Source: Rhynchopus sp. YZ270_cl-10 (taxonomy: Eukaryota > Euglenozoa > Diplonemea > Diplonemida > Diplonemidae). From it: a stretch of 64,000 nucleotides of DNA. Position numbers and translations under genes: made by a program. The stretch's first letter is position 1, and every line of letters begins with the position of its first letter. Location of the stretch: positions 1,612,001 through 1,676,000 of the forward strand of contig OZ037845.1 in NCBI GenBank assembly GCA_964035575.1, in the 5' to 3' direction. The notes under the pieces are model-generated. The model made no database searches. It was not told where the DNA came from and was given only the letters and a program-made list of their open reading frames with translations. Positions 21,265-31,867 of the stretch are shown here, one piece after another.

Positions 21265-21307
21265 GTGACTAAGCAGAAGAGGCTTGGAATCATCTTATAA
21301 AATTTTC
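21265..21307 (+). repeat. Hairpin module copy absent from the paralogous spacer
   Basis: GTGACTAAGC, stem CTAAGC/GCTTGG, then AATCATCTTATAAAA. The equivalent positions in the paralogous spacers (10803-10830 and about 6355-6380) have no module. This copy was therefore inserted, with its T-rich ATAG lead (20411-20423), and was then itself hit by the CAGGG transposon. Confidence 0.75.
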
Positions 21308-21309
21308 TT

Positions 21310-21720
21310 TTATTTTGCTCATGTTCACGTGCACACTGCGACTTGTGTATGGTCAGTGTGTGGGTAATATGCGTGTTGAATGTGGTATATGACAACCAAG
21401 ACTCGGCTAAGAGAAGGCCTTACTCAGGTCACCAGTCAGATATCAGCGGCGAACCGTTTACATGTGCCATTTGCTTGGATTGCGGTTTCTTGTGCAGAAT
21501 GAATGTCTGCACAGTCGTTTGAGATCTTCGTATGAATCAACCTTTCTTTGGTAGACCTACTGACTCACAGTCAGGTAGGTATCTGTCCAGGACACAAATA
21601 ATTTGTTCTCTCTTTTTACCGTTCTTGAATGAAGACGTGCAGTTGATGGGTGCAGTCACCTTTCAGGTGTTTTCTCATGGCTCCCACACCATTGGGAGCA
21701 AGTTCCTGTGTTTGCGCTGT
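21310..21720 (+). repeat. Duplicated CAP-array spacer, copy 3
   Basis: Parallel to 10823-11200, with near-identical stretches such as the segment around GATATCAGCGGCGAACCG. Confidence 0.8.
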
Positions 21721-21825
21721 AGTCTTTTTTTTCTCGGTGTCTGCGTCCGCACTGCACGATTTACATTCTTATATCATTTCACTTCTGGTTGGCCATGGCG
21801 CTGTCATCACTCCCTGTTCCCGCCC

Positions 21826-22097
21826 CTCCACCCTCCCACAATGTTAAGCCGCTTTCGTCGCCTTTTTGCGCAGTGCGTATTTGGCGATGAAACGCAGTTT
21901 CCAATGATTCTGCTTTTCTTGCAGATGTCTTTCGCTTCTTCTATGCTGCACCCTCCCCTCTCTCCACCCTCCCAGTTGGAAGGCCAACTCGTTTGCGACA
22001 AATCAGGGGAAGTATTGTCTCAGTTGAATGCGGTAGCTTCATTTAGCTTCAACTGCGGTGTCAACAGGGACAAACACTGCCCCTCCCTTATTTGTCA
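21826..22097 (+). repeat. Orphan upstream block of a CAP gene
   Basis: Matches 14850-15120 upstream of CAP gene 3 but is not followed by a CAP gene. After TTATTTGTCAC it switches to spacer sequence like 11385-11450. It looks like the edge of the array or a truncated unit. Confidence 0.7.
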
Positions 22098-22361
22098 CGG
22101 TGCGTGCTTTTTTCGTAGTTATGTTACGTTAAGGTATTTCTATGTATCAGCAGGTGACTAAGCACTTTATGATTACCAATGTTCAAAAAATTAAAGTAAT
22201 CTATTCAGACTAAGCACAACGAGGTTCGCGTTCACCTTTTGTTAATTATTGTGTTCTGTGATGAGACGTATTCATCTTACAATCTATTTATGTCTGCGCT
22301 CCGCTGGTGGTGAGGCGTCTGCACTTTCAACTTCCCTTTATTTTTTGCATCCTTCCTTCAT

Positions 22362-22414
22362 GTGACCAAGCTCGCTTGGGATCATCTTATAAACCCCTTT
22401 TTCTTTTTGGCCAG
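22362..22414 (+). repeat. Hairpin/intron-like module, copy
   Basis: GTGACCAAGC, stem CCAAGC/GCTTGG, ATCATCTTATAAAC, pyrimidine tract, end GGCCAG (53 nt). Orthologous in the array to 11577-11627. Confidence 0.7.
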
Positions 22415-22808
22415 ATCCCTTACCACGCCTCCCAGCAGATGCAAAGGGGAAAACCCCCTCTGTTCTTTATTTTACCCGCAGTTTTAGTTACGTCGTGCTT
22501 CACACGGCGTATATTTTTACATGATTCCCCTACTCCCCCAACACTGTTTTTTTTTTTTCTAAACTTCTAACTTTTGAGGACGAGCTGCCGATCTGTTATA
22601 TGGAACACTGCTGAATTCGACGCCATGCAGACTTTTTTTATACCATTTTTTTCTTGTTTTGGTACAGCATGCACATTCTTACCCCTTAGGATGGTTTGAT
22701 AGGTGGCCTCAGTTTTCCGCGCAAAAAAACACCCCTTTCCTTTTCAGACAAAAAGAGACTTTACACAACATTCTTTTTAAAAAGGCGTTTGAACTAAGAC
22801 GTTGAACG
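22415..22808. other. Spacer between the CAP array and the small gene
   Basis: AT-rich with T-runs. No gene, RNA or clear repeat was recognised. Confidence 0.4.
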
Positions 22809-23075
22809 ATGACGTACAGCACCAACATCGCTGTGATTGGTCTGTTGTCGCTGGTGGCTTTGAGCACAGATCGCCCTGGGAAGAGACACCGTAAAAGCAA
22901 GAAGGCGAAGAAGGGCGCGCTTGATAGCTCATCGAGCGTGCTCTCCGACTACTCCGCCTCGACACGCACGAGCCTCAGCACAGACACCTCCTCCTCCTCT
23001 TCTGAGCGCGTTCTCCGAAGCTCGCTTCGATCCGCAGATTCAAAATCAAACAAACGCGTCAGAATCATCGCCTAA
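22809..23075 (+). CDS. Possible small secreted basic, Ser-rich protein
   Basis: 88 codons from an ATG. The N-terminus has a hydrophobic run (NIAVIGLLSLVALS) that could be a signal peptide or anchor. A very basic patch (KRHRKSKKAKK) and a Ser/Thr-rich region follow, ending in another basic stretch (NKRVRIIA). The segment is GC-richer than its AT-rich surroundings and looks like local coding sequence. I recognise no family. It could also be the exon of a larger gene or chance. Confidence 0.4.
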   Translation: MTYSTNIAVIGLLSLVALSTDRPGKRHRKSKKAKKGALDSSSSVLSDYSASTRTSLSTDTSSSSSERVLRSSLRSADSKSNKRVRIIA

Positions 23076-23967
23076 ACACACCTCAAAACCTCACATTGTA
23101 ATGCAGCATGAGTGGGCGGGTCTACCTGGAATGGTGTAGTAGGCCCCCCTATAATGCAGGAGAAGGGGAGAGACTTTTGTGTTGTCTTAAAAAGTGAGTT
23201 TTTTCTCCTGGTTGGGTGAGTGTTGCAGAAGGGGTGTATGTGGTGCGTTGCCTAATTGGTTGTATCTTCATCTTGACATGCTTCTGTGCACGGAGGTGGT
23301 GCGCGATACGTGAATTTCAATAATTTCTGATTTTTTTTCATTTTTGGGTGGACCAAGGCCACTACGGGATGGCATTGTAGGGTGGTCTCACCTATCTTGT
23401 CTTTTGCATTGCGCTGGCAAAAAGCAGACTGCTGAGGATACGTATCGAGGTGCGAAGTCTGTTCTGCAGTAATAGCCTTACGTTCGTTAGGTGGTGTAGA
23501 GAAGTGAGAGAGAGAGCTGAGAGATATATTCACCAAATTCTCGATCTTTTTGTGTCTTTTTTTTATGTAACATTGCAACAAAAAAAAAGGAGCATTTTTT
23601 TTTTTTTGTGTGATTTAGTAATACGATACGTCTTAGGCAAGAAATGCGTTTGGTTAAAAAGAGCGCATTTTTTGCCTTCATTTTTTGTATCGTTTTTTTG
23701 TGTCGTGTGTTGCGTTATGGAGAACGAGAAAGAAAATGGCTATAAATGCTTTTGGGGAGGGCTTATCTTAACTTATCTTTTTTTTATTTCGATTTTTTTG
23801 CGTTTTATTTTTGTTTTTCGCTATTGCCTTTTTTAGCACATAGCCCCTTTTCTCTCCCCCACGTATTGCCCATATATTATTTTCCCCCCAGAAGTGTGAA
23901 CCAGGCTTATTAGTTTGCCTGAATATTTTACTGGAAAAAAAAATAATTCTCCTCTTCTTTTGAGCTG

Positions 23968-24010
23968 ACTAAGCAGAGTGTAGCTTAGAGTTCATTAGTA
24001 CCAACTTTTC
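23968..24010 (+). repeat. Hairpin module, divergent copy
   Basis: Perfect stem CTAAGC/GCTTAG around AGAGTGTA, then AGTTCATTAGTACCAAC and a pyrimidine tract. The TCATCTTA box is degraded to TTCATTAGTA. Confidence 0.5.
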
Positions 24011-24272
24011 TTTTTTTCTTTTTTTTTTGCTGAAACCGAAATAATCCAAAACCCCCGTGGAAAAAATAAAGTAAACCTCCTCGGATAAAAATAATTTTTA
24101 TCCTCCCCCTCCTCCTCCTCCCCCCCCCCACCATCCCCAGTTACTCACAGCAGACAGCAGCAGTATTAAAGTAGGTAAAAGCTCTTGATCGGGAGAAAAA
24201 AAAAGGCGGGAAATTTCTCTTTTTGTTCTTCTTTATTTTCTTTTCTTTTTGTGTGTGTGTGTGTTTTCATAG

Positions 24273-24320
24273 GTGACTAAGCATGTGAAGCTCGAGATCA
24301 TCTTACAAAAACTGTTCTTA
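24273..24320 (+). repeat. Hairpin module, copy with imperfect stem
   Basis: Preceded by a pyrimidine-rich ...TTTTCATAG, it starts GTGACTAAGC, has a weakened stem, and continues GAGATCATCTTACAAAA. Confidence 0.6.
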
Positions 24321-24660
24321 ACATTTTTGTTGATTTTTTTAAAGCAAAATGGTATCCAAATTGTATTGCTCCCAATGTTTTTCATGGGGTAAAAGATGAT
24401 TACTGTTAGCTCTTTGAAAGACAGATGGGATTGTCCATCAGCTCTCCTTTTTGATTTAAAAAAAAAAACATTGAAAAGCACGTTGTGGGGTCACGCTGAT
24501 TGATTTGTGTATTATTTTCCTTCCGGCTGATCACTGAGGAAGCATTACGCTTGGCAACCTATCTTTTCAACAACACAAAAAAAAAGGAGAGAGCATCACA
24601 GAGGCCGACATTGTTGAGTGAGAGGAATCTACCTCTCTGTGGGCAATTTTTGATACAGTG

Positions 24661-24832
24661 CAAGGTACAAGGTACAAGGTACAAGGTACAAGGTACAAGG
24701 TACAAGGTACAAGGTACAAGGTACAAGGTACAAGGTACAAGGTACAAGGTACAAGGTACAAGGTACAAGGTACAAGGTACAAGGTACAAGGTACAAGGTA
24801 CAAGGTACAAGGTACAAGGTACAAGGTACAAG
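24661..24832 (+). repeat. 7-bp microsatellite (CAAGGTA)n, about 24 copies
   Basis: A near-perfect tandem array of CAAGGTA. It makes artefactual open frames on both strands. Confidence 0.97.
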
Positions 24833-24910
24833 CACCATGATTGGAGTTTTATGTTGTGTTTTTATTATTATTTTGTGTTTTTATGTACTGAGCTTTACTG
24901 TTCATCTTTA

Positions 24911-25396
24911 CTGGGGGGGGCCGAATAGTAGACCCCGGGTCCACTATTAGGCGAACCGACGGGTATAAATCGGGGGTCTCAGAAAAAAAAATTTTTTTTT
25001 CCAAGTTGAATAGTAGACCCCCCCTAAATAGTAGACCCCCCCAAAAATTTTTTTCTGTATTTTTACTAAACCCCTCCTGTCGATGAGGCTGATAGGGTGT
25101 GTCAAAATATACTGATTTTTGCTTCTTTGGAAAGATTTGTCACAAAATCTATCCAAAGAAAGAAAAATCAATTTGAAATTTGTAGTTGATCCCCTCTAAA
25201 ATTTTTCCGTGACTTCCGCAAAAAGTCAAAAAAAACGAAAACCTGGGGGGGGTCCACTATTCAACGGAAAAAAAAAAAATTCCCCGGAATTTCTCAGGGG
25301 GGGTCCACTATTCAAAGGAAAAAAAATTTAAAAAAACCCAGAATTCCCAGGGGGGGTCTACTATTCAGGGGGGGTCCACTATTCGCCCCCCCCCAG
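24911..25396. mobile_element. G-tract-ended TIR element
   Basis: Left end CTGGGGGGGG, then GAATAGTAGACCCC; right end GGGGTCCACTATTC, then CCCCCCCCAG. These are inverted. The same GGGGGGTCCACTATTC block is repeated several times internally. TA flanks each end, but TTTA/TAAA makes the exact boundary ambiguous. Non-coding. Confidence 0.6.
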
Positions 25397-25572
25397 TAAA
25401 AAAAAAGACCAAAAAAAAAATTTTTTTTGCTTACACGCAGTGTTATTAGAAACTGAACTTGATTAGCCAACGGTAAATTTGTCCTCACGCCTTTTCCTTT
25501 TGAATCATTCCCCTCCCCCAATCAATTATCATGTGCGCCACCCAGGGTAAGAGCCTAAATGGCTTCCTAAAA

Positions 25573-28500
25573 TGGCTGCGGTCAACGAAAAATATTTTTC
25601 GACTACAGCTTCCAAAGCTACACTATGGCACGAAGGGGGAGGACCCGTGTGCGAGGTGGCAGAGGATGCGGAGGTGGACGGATTGTTCGATCCGTTCCGT
25701 TCGTCGCGGGCAACGTTGGGCTCTCGCAGACGAACCCGCCAGTACAGGGTAGCCTAAGACCCTGTGTGTGGGTGCGACGCTGGCGACGAGCGCGAGCGCC
25801 CCCACTTCGCCCTGCTTTCCCGACGGTGATGGGGCCGCCGAAGTACGCGCCGCCTCCGCCGCCGCTTCCAAGACGCGAGCTGATGGACGACGGACCGGAC
25901 ATTGCTATCCTGTACGGAACTGAGGCAACTGTCGTGCTGGACCGCCGGTTTGTGTCTGCGCCTGCGGAACGGGCTGAAGGGGAGTTGGCGAACATTTCGC
26001 GTGCGAGGCTGGATCTTGATGCGCTCATGGCCATGGATACGAAGGGATTGCTCACCGGTATCCTTGATGTCATCAGGTCTCGTGAAGCCTTCACGGCGAA
26101 CCTTACCGATGAGGGTAGGAAAGTCCTGGATTCCTCTGTTCCTCTCAGGAGGGGAACCTCCAGGCACATGCTGCGCCACTGGGGAAACCTGCTGCAGTGG
26201 GGTGTGATGTCTCGGTCCAAGGTGCAGAAGGTGGTGCTTCCCGCCTTCACCGTCCCTAAGAAGGTGCATGGACTGAGGCTTGTGTGCGACGGCCGAAAGC
26301 TGAATCGCTTAATGCGTGCACCCCCGCCAATGCTGTTACCGTCTATACACCAGGTGGTACGGCGATTCATGGACAATGCGTACGTGGTGCAGGCAGACGG
26401 GCGGAGCTGGTTCTACCAGTTCCCGCTGGCGGATGGTGTGGACGACTTCTTCGGAGTGAACCTGTCAGGTGCACGTGGCCCCTTCGTGAGGGCAAAGCTC
26501 AACGTGCTCTGTATGGGCTGGAGTTGGGCGCCGTGCATCGCACACCGCTCGGCGATGGTGTTACTCCCGGAGGATGACGGACTCGCTTGGGTGGACAACT
26601 TCTTTGTCGTAGGCAAAACTCTCCCTGAGGCGGAGAAGCGTTACTCTTCGTTCCTCCGACGAGCAGAGCGAGTGGGCGCCGAACTGAATGACGATGAAGG
26701 AGAGGGTGTGCCCCGTGCAAACTTCTGTGCGTTGGGCCTGGAGTTCGATCTGGCGAGCTCCCCGAGACGGTACCGTGCTGCCCCTGATTGGATTGAGAAG
26801 TGTGTGGATTCTCCCGTACTGAATGAGGTGTTGAAAAACTCATGTACTGCGAGGGACTTTTATAAAGTGTTGGGTGGGTTTGTGTGGTTTTTGTACTGCA
26901 CTAAACGCAGACTTTGTTATTTCCGTGTTTCTCTTTCTTTTTTGCGGCGCACTGCGTCTGTTCTTGCAATTGACCCACAGAAGTGGGATGTTAAACTAGA
27001 AATCCCCCCATCTGTTATATCTGAATTCGCAGGCATCGTGTCTGTGATGAGGAGCAACGACTGGATTGAGGACCAGCCAGAGAGGCCCACCGTGGTAGCG
27101 TGGTCAGACGCTTCCGACCGCGAGTGGGCTGCTTTAATAGAGTCTGAGGTCTTTGAACCGGTCACTCAGGGTGTGTTTTCAAACCCTGAGCAACATCATA
27201 TTTATCTAAAAGAGCTATACGCTGCTTGGCGTGCCGTTAGGCTGGCGGCCGCTGAGAACACAGACCATGAAGTGTCCCTTCAGGTCGATAACGCTGCTGC
27301 TGTGGCGGCGATAAACAAAGGACACAGTAAGAATTTTTTGGCTAATGAGCTGCTGTGTGCCATTTTTGACACTGCAAAGGCTGCCAACATGAGTGTGTCT
27401 GCCTCGTGGGTGGACACCTTAAGTCAGCGGGCTGATGAGTTTACTCGCGGAACAGTGGCCCCCTCGTTGGCATCACTTCCTCCAGTACTCACGGAGTACG
27501 AAAGAGTAGAAGCTATGTTTTGTTAACTGAAATTTTTATTATGATGTGTGCTGACTATGCTTGGCACTTCATATGCGCTTACGGCGCCCCTTATCCACTC
27601 CTCGTGACGGCGAATGGGTAAACTTTATTTGTAATTTTCATTTTTTGTCTTCTTTGTATTTTATTTTTATTTTTTATCATGTCTGTGCAGAGGCCGATCG
27701 CGTGTCCGTTATTGTCGTGTATTCAGTGATTTGGTTGCCTGTCTTATTGTATGTGCATATGCGCTTATTCGCAATGTCTGCATGGTTCTCTCCTGCAAAG
27801 TGTGGGTTATTCCAGTGGTCAAGGGCCACTGTGACATGGTCAAGGACCGTGTCTTTTGTACCAAGCTGGGTTGTTTTTCAAGTGTGCGCTGCTCGTAGAT
27901 GGACATGGTGTACCTCGCGGTCGAGGATACTATACGGTACCGTAGTGCCCGCTGTCTTGGTGATGGCGCGTGCAAGAAATGTTTATCTTTATGATGTGTG
28001 CTGACTATGCTTGGCACTTCATATGCGCTCACGGCGTCCCCTTATCCAGTGTCCTGTCCTCGTGATAGCGAATGGATATAAACCTTTTATTTTATTTTAT
28101 TTTTTTGTATGATGTGTGCTGACTATGTTTGGTACTTCATATGCGCTCACAGCGCCCTTTATCCAGTGTCCACGTGATACCGAATGGATGCAAACTTTTT
28201 TATTTTTGTTATGATGTGTGCTGACTATGCTTGGTACTTCATATGCGCTTACAGCGCCCTTATCCAGTGTCCACGTGATGCCGAATGGATACAACCCTTT
28301 TTATTTTTGTATGATGTGTGCTTGGCACTTCATATGCGCTTGCAGCGCCCCTTATCCAGTGTCCTGTCCTCGCGATAGCGAATGGATATAAACCTTTTTA
28401 TTTTTTGGTGAGTGCTGACTTCTCAGTGCCCCATTCGCTTCGGCGTACCTGTCTCTACACTGCTCCCGAGGCGGCGGTAGAACAGTTTTGTTTTGATCAG

Positions 28501-28771
28501 TTGTTCGGTTTGTGCAGTTTTGATCAGTACTGGTTCTCCTCTCAATCGGTTTGGATGGACAGGGCCAGTGGGGTTTTTGTACCCATCTAGAGGGTTCTCG
28601 TGGCTGTGCGTTCCGCCCTCCCCCGCAGAAGCTGCGAGGTTGACGGCGGATGCCGTGTTTACAGGTTTCTCTCTTTTCCCACCTTCCCTCCCTTTTCTCC
28701 CCCTTAAACTCCATACTCTGCTACCTTTCCGCTACGCGGTCCCTTTGGGCTATGCTGCGGTCAACGAAAAA
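25573..28771 (+). mobile_element. RT-RNase H retroelement, DIRS/Ngaro/VIPER-like
   Basis: A GC-rich open frame (25625-27526, about 633 codons) begins with an Arg/Gly-rich segment, followed by a reverse transcriptase domain (about residues 140-400) and an RNase H domain (about residues 490-620, with SDASDREW, VDNAAAVAAINKG and a C-terminal DTLSQRADEFTRG). The RT/RH type recalls DIRS-order elements, including trypanosomatid VIPER. No tyrosine recombinase, gag or integrase was recognised. The sequence GCTGCGGTCAACGAAAAA occurs at both ends (25573-25590 and 28754-28771). The 3' part carries tandem repeats. The RT/RH part looks whole, so the copy may be fairly young. Family assignment is by eye. 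Confidence 0.7.
27541..28405 (+). repeat. About 101-bp tandem repeats in the retroelement tail
   Basis: Five copies begin ATGATGTGTGC at 27541, 27991, 28109, 28211 and 28311. The last three are contiguous with a period near 101 bp. Each contains CACTTCATATGCGCT and TTATCCAGTG-like blocks and ends AAAC plus a T-rich tract. Confidence 0.85.
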
Positions 28772-29049
28772 AGACTCAGTAGTAGATTAGTGAGGACAAA
28801 TCAAGTGGCAAAATGTTAGTTTAGTTTTTTTTGAGCATTTATTTTGAAATCGATGCTCTCTTTTTCTCTCCCTGTTGTGTACGCTATATGGCACATTCAT
28901 CTTTTTTAAAGTTTTCTTCTTCTTCTCATTTGTTTTCAAAGACATGCATGCTACCCTTAGTAGGGTCACATTCATTCTTTTCAGTGCTTATGCCTAGACA
29001 TTTGCACTATCCATTTATTTAGTTTTTCAAAGGTGACGGTCAACTGTTG

Positions 29050-29176
29050 CCACCTGATTTTTACTCCGCGTATAGGCGCGTAAAGGTGTGTATAGGGCCG
29101 TATAGGTCCGTAAAGGCATATACGGACCGTTCGTACACGCCTTTACGCGCCTATACGCGGGGTAAAAATCAGGTGG
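29050..29176. mobile_element. 127-bp foldback element, copy 1
   Basis: Inverted ends CCACCTGATTTTTAC and GTAAAAATCAGGTGG. Inverted GCGTATAGGCGCGTAAAGG blocks lie inside. A 5-bp duplication TGTTG flanks it (29045-29049 and 29177-29181). Confidence 0.8.
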
Positions 29177-29608
29177 TGTTGGGTCATCTTCAATTTTCTT
29201 GTTTTATTTTGTCAGTTTTGTGTAATCCTTTTTTGCGACAGTAAGGCTAAAAGCCAAAAAGACACTACCAAGGTAGTGTGCTCTATTATGTGATGGAGTT
29301 CCTCCATTGTGAGTCCATTCACAGAAAAACGAAACAAAAAAAAAAAACGCATTGGGTAGCGAGTGACCCAGTATAATTCAATAGCTGTTCTTGCCAGTTT
29401 CTTTTTATTATTATTTGTTCTGTTCTTAAAATGGGACATTTTTTTTCTTTTTTCTTTGCGTGAATTTGCAACAAAACACAATGCGTGATTTCTGGTTTTG
29501 CACCTTTTTTTTTTTTTTTTTCTTTCTTCTTTTCTTCAAAGTAAAGATGTGCAATGAATACGTCTCCTCCCTGTGAGACGCATATTCATTTCACATTTCT
29601 TTTAGGAT

Positions 29609-29640
29609 AGCTAAGCTACCTTCTGAGGCTTAGCTTCATC
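29609..29640 (+). repeat. Hairpin module variant with extended stem
   Basis: Perfect 8-bp stem AGCTAAGC/GCTTAGCT followed by TCATC. It is immediately followed by a full module at 29655. Confidence 0.6.
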
Positions 29641-29654
29641 TCCATTTTATAATG

Positions 29655-29725
29655 CGACTAAGCACGAGAGGCTTAGGATCATCTTATAAACTTTTCCTTT
29701 ATTTTTTTTTTCCTCTTTTTTTCAG
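29655..29725 (+). repeat. Hairpin/intron-like module, copy
   Basis: GCGACTAAGCACGAGAG, stem CTAAGC/GCTTAG, then GATCATCTTATAAAC, a long pyrimidine tract and TTTCAG (71 nt). Confidence 0.7.
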
Positions 29726-30063
29726 ATGTGCACATGAGACTTCATCCTTAAAACACATAATTATTTTGCGTGATCAAGACAGGTAATGGGGTGGCGCCTG
29801 GTGGTTATTCCGGTGTAGAATGAAAAATAAAACCACCAGCCACTCCACAAGGTATCTCGTCTTATTTGTTGCACCTCAACAAAAAAAAACTACAAATCAC
29901 TATTTTCTGATAGTTCTGCGAGAAGGCGTTGACGACTTCGTTCCCCTTTTAGTTTCTAGATATTGGCTAAATACGGGAGGCTTGGGCTGGGTTCAAACGT
30001 GGTACGCGGCTTTTACGTAGTACATACGTAGTAGTTACATCGTATTGTGAAAACTTTTCTCTT

Positions 30064-30140
30064 GTGCTTTCATCCGGATGGCTGGCATCGTACGTGGGTC
30101 AGTCGGAGGTGCCTGCATTAATAACTTCACTTTCTCTTGT
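30064..30140 (+). repeat. GTCAGTCGGAGG module, copy 1
   Basis: GTGCTTTCATCCGGATGGC, then GGCATCGTACGTGGGTCAGT, CGGAGGTGCCTGCA, AACTTCAC and a pyrimidine tract. Related copies at 33457, 37769 and 40571, all on the + strand. Confidence 0.7.
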
Positions 30141-30832
30141 TTTCCCTTCTCTCCACCCATTTGTGCAAACAATTCTCGTGGAAGGGGGGGGCGAAGATGA
30201 GAGAGAGGGATCAGAGTCATCGCTGCTTTAAATTTTGCGCTCCAAAAATATTTAAAAACCAGATTTCAAAAAAAAAAAAAAAAAGGGAACTAATACAAAA
30301 ACCCACCTCAAAGTGGGTAATTTTCGAGAACGGGGCGATCTTTCAATTTATCTTATCAATTTTGTGTGTGTGTGTGTTTTTTTTTTTCTCTCTTTTTTTT
30401 TGGAGAAAAAAATCTTTCAGGGTGAGCACTACAAGGCTTTTGCTCATCTTCATCGCCAAAAAAAGATTTTTTTTTGGCAATAAATGTTTTTGTGGGCTTT
30501 TTATTTTATTATGAAAGTGTCCCACAATGTGTCCAGATATGCATAAATGCATCGTTTTTGTACCCAACATTACCCCACTCTCTTCCACCCCCTTTTTTTA
30601 CTGTGATTTCCTCTTATATGTTTTTTTTGTCCAAGGTACACCTTTTTTTCGTACCCTGTTAGTAAACACGTAGTATTTGACAAAATGCTCGAGACCCTCG
30701 TGAAGAGTGGAAGCGAACAACAAACAACCTTAAATTTTCCTCTTCCCCGTTTTCAGCCTTTTGAGCAACAAGCAAAGAGTAACGAGTCTCTCGAGCATTT
30801 TTTTTTTTGTATGGCAAATAGATAAAAATGAC

Positions 30833-30900
30833 AGTGGAGAGTGCACAACTGTGGCAACACAACCGAGGCAACTACACTACTCCAACAATTTATCAAAAAA
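30833..30900 (+). repeat. GTGGAG...CAACAATTTATCAAA module, copy 1
   Basis: A block of about 65 bp, GTGGAGAGTGCACAACTGTG through CTACACTACTCCAACAAT to TTTATC and an A-run. Close copies at 38680 and 60112, all on the + strand and all ending TTTATCAAA. Confidence 0.7.
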
Positions 30901-31393
30901 AACATGGAGATCACGCACAAGCAAGGTGACTACACGTTGTCAATTTATCAAAAACAAATGAAATGGCGATTATCTTGCTGTCTCTGTAGAGAGACGTGAA
31001 GAGAGGGACGATTTTTTTTTTGTTCTTTTTTAAAAAATATTTGAAATTGGATTTCCGATTGTTGTGCTTTTTTTTTTTTACATAGAGAATGTAGTGTGAG
31101 TTAACCTCTTCTCTCCCCCCCTGCCCCCCTTTAACCCCCCTGGTTCTCGGTCCAGAGCTCTTCCTGCTAGTTCTGTTGCTGTCTTTGCTGTGCAAACACT
31201 TTCCCCTCATTTTCCCCTCCCTTTTGAATACGTAAAAAAAACAAAACAAAACAAAAATAGTGGAATGGTGAACAACACCCCCCGGATGTGCGGCTACCAG
31301 AGACACACATTTTCCAGATGTAAACCACGAAATGGATTGTAGGACTGCATGGTTGGGTGTCCACCCCCCGGTACAGCCGGTCATTGTACCAAG

Positions 31394-31447
31394 GTACACT
31401 GTGTTCACGAGAGGGCTTCTGGATTTCAACTCTACTTTTTCCTCCAG
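31394..31447 (+). repeat. GTACACTG intron-like module (54 nt)
   Basis: After AAG it starts GTACACTGTG, has ACGAGAGGGCTTCTGG, then TTTCAAC, a pyrimidine tract and CTCCAG. It has the layout of a complete mini-intron. Partial copies near 3265, 32774 and 46121. Confidence 0.6.
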
Positions 31448-31577
31448 ATGTCATATGAGTGATATGAGTGAGTCACACCCCTCTGAGGTGAGCGTGGTCC
31501 GTCCTTTTCAGGAGTGTTTTTTTTTCTCTCTTCTTCTTCGGTACTTCAGGTTCTTTTTGTTTGCCTTTTTTTTTTAG

Positions 31578-31620
31578 GTGACTGAGCACTGTGGCTTAGG
31601 GTTGTCTTACAAACTTTATC
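31578..31620 (+). repeat. Hairpin module, copy with G-U stem variant
   Basis: Preceded by a T-tract and AG, it starts GTGACTGAGC, pairs CTGAGC with GCTTAG (one G-U), and continues GTTGTCTTACAAAC. Confidence 0.65.
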
Positions 31621-31637
31621 AAAAAAAAAAAAAAAGA

Positions 31638-31712
31638 CTACTCCGGGGTTCGGTAACCCTCGGAGCGTCAGTGCACTGCATTCCCTGTGCCTTGCACTAC
31701 CAACTTCACCCT
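31638..31712 (+). repeat. T-arm-like hairpin module, copy 1
   Basis: CTCCG/CGGAG enclosing GGGTT/AACCC forms a long stem, followed by GTCAGTGCACTG and ACCAACTTCACCC. Compare 31868 and 32861. Confidence 0.6.
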
Positions 31713-31867
31713 TTTTCTTTTTGTTTCACATCTATTGCAAAGCTCTAACTCCTTCTATTTGCTTTAAAAAAAGGATCTTGAAGAAAAATCTGTGGCTGCT
31801 ATCCTGTAGTCGGAAAATCAAACAATTTTTTTTTTGTTTCTCATCAAACAGTTTTTCGCCGTGAATT

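Larger units (their letters stand above)
23076..24660. other. AT-rich spacer with two hairpin modules
   Basis: T-runs and A-runs dominate. The open frames here are low-complexity and I do not call them. Hairpin modules lie at 23968-24010 and 24273-24320. Confidence 0.5.

Noticed and set aside
29050-29176. CRISPR-like or rho-independent terminator hairpin
   Set aside because: Eukaryotic context, with TIR and TSD showing it is a foldback transposon.
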